Shown here piece by piece: positions 5,669-7,781 of a stretch of DNA of 7,781 nt. The notes below the pieces were generated by a model, which ran no database searches, was not told the origin of the DNA, and saw only the letters and a program-made list of their open reading frames with translations. The position numbers and the translations under genes are program-made. Source of the stretch: an uncultured beta proteobacterium. Its GTDB lineage: Bacteria > Pseudomonadota > Gammaproteobacteria > Burkholderiales > Burkholderiaceae. The DNA is taken from positions 1-7,781 of the forward strand of contig CAIYZI010000648.1 in NCBI GenBank assembly GCA_903930665.1, written 5' to 3'. How positions within the stretch are numbered: position 1 is the first letter of the stretch; the number at the start of each line of letters is the position of its first letter.

Positions 5669-7781
5669 ATGACATCAAATGGAATGTGCCCAGTTGCAAA
5701 TGGCGCCAATACAAAATCCAGCGAGACTCCAATGGCTTGGTGGCCCAAGTCGCTTAATCTCGACATTTTGCATCAGCATGACACGAAGACCAATCCCATG
5801 GGACCGTCTTTTAACTATCGAGATGAATTAAAAAAACTAGATGTGTCTGCCTTAAAAAAGGATATGCATAGCCTCATGACCACTAGTCAAGATTGGTGGC
5901 CAGCAGACTGGGGACACTATGGGGGCCTGATGATTCGGATGGCATGGCACTCAGCAGGAACCTACCGCATTGCCGATGGTCGTGGAGGTGCAGGCAGCGG
6001 TAACCAACGCTTTGCGCCTATCAATTCATGGCCCGACAACGTTAACCTCGATAAAGCACGCCGACTCTTATGGCCTCTTAAAAAGAAATACGGCAATAAA
6101 GTCAGTTGGGCAGATTTAATGATCTTGGCCGGAACTATTGCATATGAATCCATGGGCCTAAAAACATTTGGCTTCTCATTTGGCCGCGAAGATATTTGGC
6201 AGCCAGAAAAAGATATCTACTGGGGCTCCGAAAAAGAATGGCTACAAAAAACTGGTGGCGAAGGAAGTCGCTACTCAGGCGAACGGGATTTAGCCAATCC
6301 CTTAGCGGCAGTCATGATGGGGTTGATTTATGTAAATCCAGAAGGTGTAGATGGAAATCCAGATCCATTAAAAACTGCGAATGATATTCGAGTCACGTTT
6401 GCGCGTATGGCAATGAATGATGAGGAAACAGCTGCTCTTACCGCAGGTGGTCACACCGTAGGTAAGGCCCATGGCAATGGCAATGCAGCAAATTTAGGAC
6501 CAGTACCTGAAGCGGCCCCAATAGACGAGCAAGGGCTTGGTTGGATTAACCATAAAACCAGAGGTATTGGCCGCGATACTGTTAGCAGCGGTATTGAAGG
6601 TGCTTGGACGGCGCACCCTACCCAATGGGATAACGGTTACTTTCATTCATTACTCAATTACGAATGGAAACTGACTAAAAGCCCTGCAGGCGCTTGGCAA
6701 TACGAGCCCATTAATATCAAAGAAGAAGATAAGCCTGTCGATGTTGAGGATCCATCAATACGTTGCATGCCCATGATGACTGATGCTGATATTGGCATGA
6801 AGATGGATCCCGAGTATCGAAAAATTATCGAAAAGTTTTCTCAAGATCAGGCCTATTTTTCAGAAACCTTTGCTAGAGCTTGGTTTAAGTTAACCCATCG
6901 CGATATGGGTCCCAAAGCTAGATACTTTGGACCAGATGTGCCAAAAGAGGAGCTCATTTGGCAAGACCCCGTGCCAACTGGTACCAAGGAATACGATATT
7001 GAATCTGTAAAAGCCAAGATCAGAGTCAATGATCTCTCGATTGGCGATATGGTGACAACGGCATGGGATAGTGCCCGCACCTACCGAGGATCGGATAAAC
7101 GGGGCGGCGCCAATGGCGCGCGTATTCGACTATCTCCGCAAAAAGACTGGATAGGTAATGAACCCAGCCGCTTAGCAAGGGTACTCAGTGTCTATGAAAA
7201 AATTTCCAAAGACTCCGGTGTAAGTATTGCTGACATTATTGTTCTTGCCGGAAATATCGGCATTGAGCAAGCAGCTAAGGCAGGCGGTTTTGAAATAAAG
7301 GTTCCGTTTACCCCAGGTCGAGGCGATGCAACACAAGAAATGACGGATGTAGAGTCGTTTGAGGTTCTTGAACCACTGGCCGATGCTTATCGCAATTGGC
7401 AGAAAGAAAACTATGCAGTCACTCCAGAAGAGTTGCTTCTAGACCGAACTCAATTAATGGGCTTAACAGCTCAGGAAATGACCGTGCTTATTGGCGGTAT
7501 GCGCGTAATTGGCACAAACTATGGCAGCACAACACATGGGGTATTCACAGATAGGGAAGGTGTACTGAGTAATGACTTCTTCATCAATCTCACTAATATG
7601 AATTACTCCTGGACACCGACCGGCCGCAATAGCTATGACGTCATTGATCGCAATACTAAAAAGACCAAGTGGACGGCCACACGAGTCGATTTAGTTTTTG
7701 GATCAAACTCCATTCTTCGGGCCTACTCAGAAGTTTATGCACAAGACGATAACAAAGAAAAGTTTGTAAATGACTTTGTGG
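5669..7781 (+). CDS. katG: Catalase-peroxidase KatG (cut by right window edge)
   Basis: KatG is a heme enzyme that breaks down hydrogen peroxide by catalase and peroxidase reactions. It is normally cytoplasmic, and no signal peptide is seen here. The window holds 704 codons; the last residues (KFVNDFV) match the family end, so about 20 codons are missing. Distal heme residues are Arg90, Trp93 and His94 in IRMAWHSAGTYR. The Met-Tyr-Trp adduct unique to this family is complete: Trp93, Tyr221 (GLIYVNPEG) and Met249 (RMAMNDEET). The proximal triad is His262 (AGGHTVGKAH), Trp313 (GIEGAW) and Asp374 (MTDADIGM). Arg411 in HRDMGP matches the mobile Arg, and Ser307 matches Ser315 of the Mycobacterium enzyme. 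The C-terminal, heme-free repeat starts near residue 430. AAGG at 5657-5660 lies eight bases before the ATG. It is transcribed away from kdp. Confidence 0.98.
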   Translation, partial: MTSNGMCPVANGANTKSSETPMAWWPKSLNLDILHQHDTKTNPMGPSFNYRDELKKLDVSALKKDMHSLMTTSQDWWPADWGHYGGLMIRMAWHSAGTYRIADGRGGAGSGNQRFAPINSWPDNVNLDKARRLLWPLKKKYGNKVSWADLMILAGTIAYESMGLKTFGFSFGREDIWQPEKDIYWGSEKEWLQKTGGEGSRYSGERDLANPLAAVMMGLIYVNPEGVDGNPDPLKTANDIRVTFARMAMNDEETAALTAGGHTVGKAHGNGNAANLGPVPEAAPIDEQGLGWINHKTRGIGRDTVSSGIEGAWTAHPTQWDNGYFHSLLNYEWKLTKSPAGAWQYEPINIKEEDKPVDVEDPSIRCMPMMTDADIGMKMDPEYRKIIEKFSQDQAYFSETFARAWFKLTHRDMGPKARYFGPDVPKEELIWQDPVPTGTKEYDIESVKAKIRVNDLSIGDMVTTAWDSARTYRGSDKRGGANGARIRLSPQKDWIGNEPSRLARVLSVYEKISKDSGVSIADIIVLAGNIGIEQAAKAGGFEIKVPFTPGRGDATQEMTDVESFEVLEPLADAYRNWQKENYAVTPEELLLDRTQLMGLTAQEMTVLIGGMRVIGTNYGSTTHGVFTDREGVLSNDFFINLTNMNYSWTPTGRNSYDVIDRNTKKTKWTATRVDLVFGSNSILRAYSEVYAQDDNKEKFVNDFV

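Noticed and set aside
5684..5686. Internal ATG (residue 6 of KatG) as an alternative start
   Set aside because: The upstream ATG at 5669 has AAGG at suitable spacing; the inner one has no ribosome-binding site.
5962..6153. Minus-strand open frame, and a similar one at 6853-7080, opposite katG
   Set aside because: Both sit inside katG codons with full family conservation and have no ribosome-binding site or recognisable product.

Overview
The window reads as chromosomal DNA from a freshwater-type betaproteobacterium of the Burkholderiales. Polynucleobacter or a close relative is my best guess. That guess rests on moderate GC by eye, on the KdpA and IS3 transposase sequence style, and on a KatG of the same flavour; it is inference, not a database match.

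Positions 1-5337 hold, on the minus strand, a kdp potassium-uptake operon read from right to left. The order is a 30-residue membrane miniprotein, kdpF, kdpA, kdpB, kdpC and the 5' part of kdpD, which runs off the left edge. The genes are tightly packed: two successive ATGA stop/start overlaps at the 5' end, then gaps of 18, 28 and 5 bases. KdpA (K+ channel-like subunit), KdpB (P-type ATPase), KdpC and KdpF form the high-affinity ATP-driven K+ pump. KdpD is the sensor kinase that normally works with KdpE, whose gene would lie beyond the left edge. Upstream of the operon, at about 5379-5399, there is an A/T-rich element closely resembling the KdpE operator as I remember it from E. coli.

Positions 5338-5668 are the 331-base divergent intergenic region. 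It holds the kdp promoter and operator, a possible insertion-sequence end, the 3' scar of an IS3-family transposase gene (minus strand, last ~50 codons only), and the leader of katG with an imperfect palindrome.

Positions 5669-7781 hold, on the plus strand, nearly all of katG, a bifunctional catalase-peroxidase. It is cut by the right edge probably about 20 codons before its end. All heme-pocket and Met-Tyr-Trp adduct residues are visible.

The genes belong to two well-known stress modules, K+ limitation and peroxide defence. I see no wholly new system. The least ordinary parts are the extra coupled miniprotein ahead of kdpF, the IS scar lying almost against the kdp operator, and a periplasmic-side insertion in KdpA.
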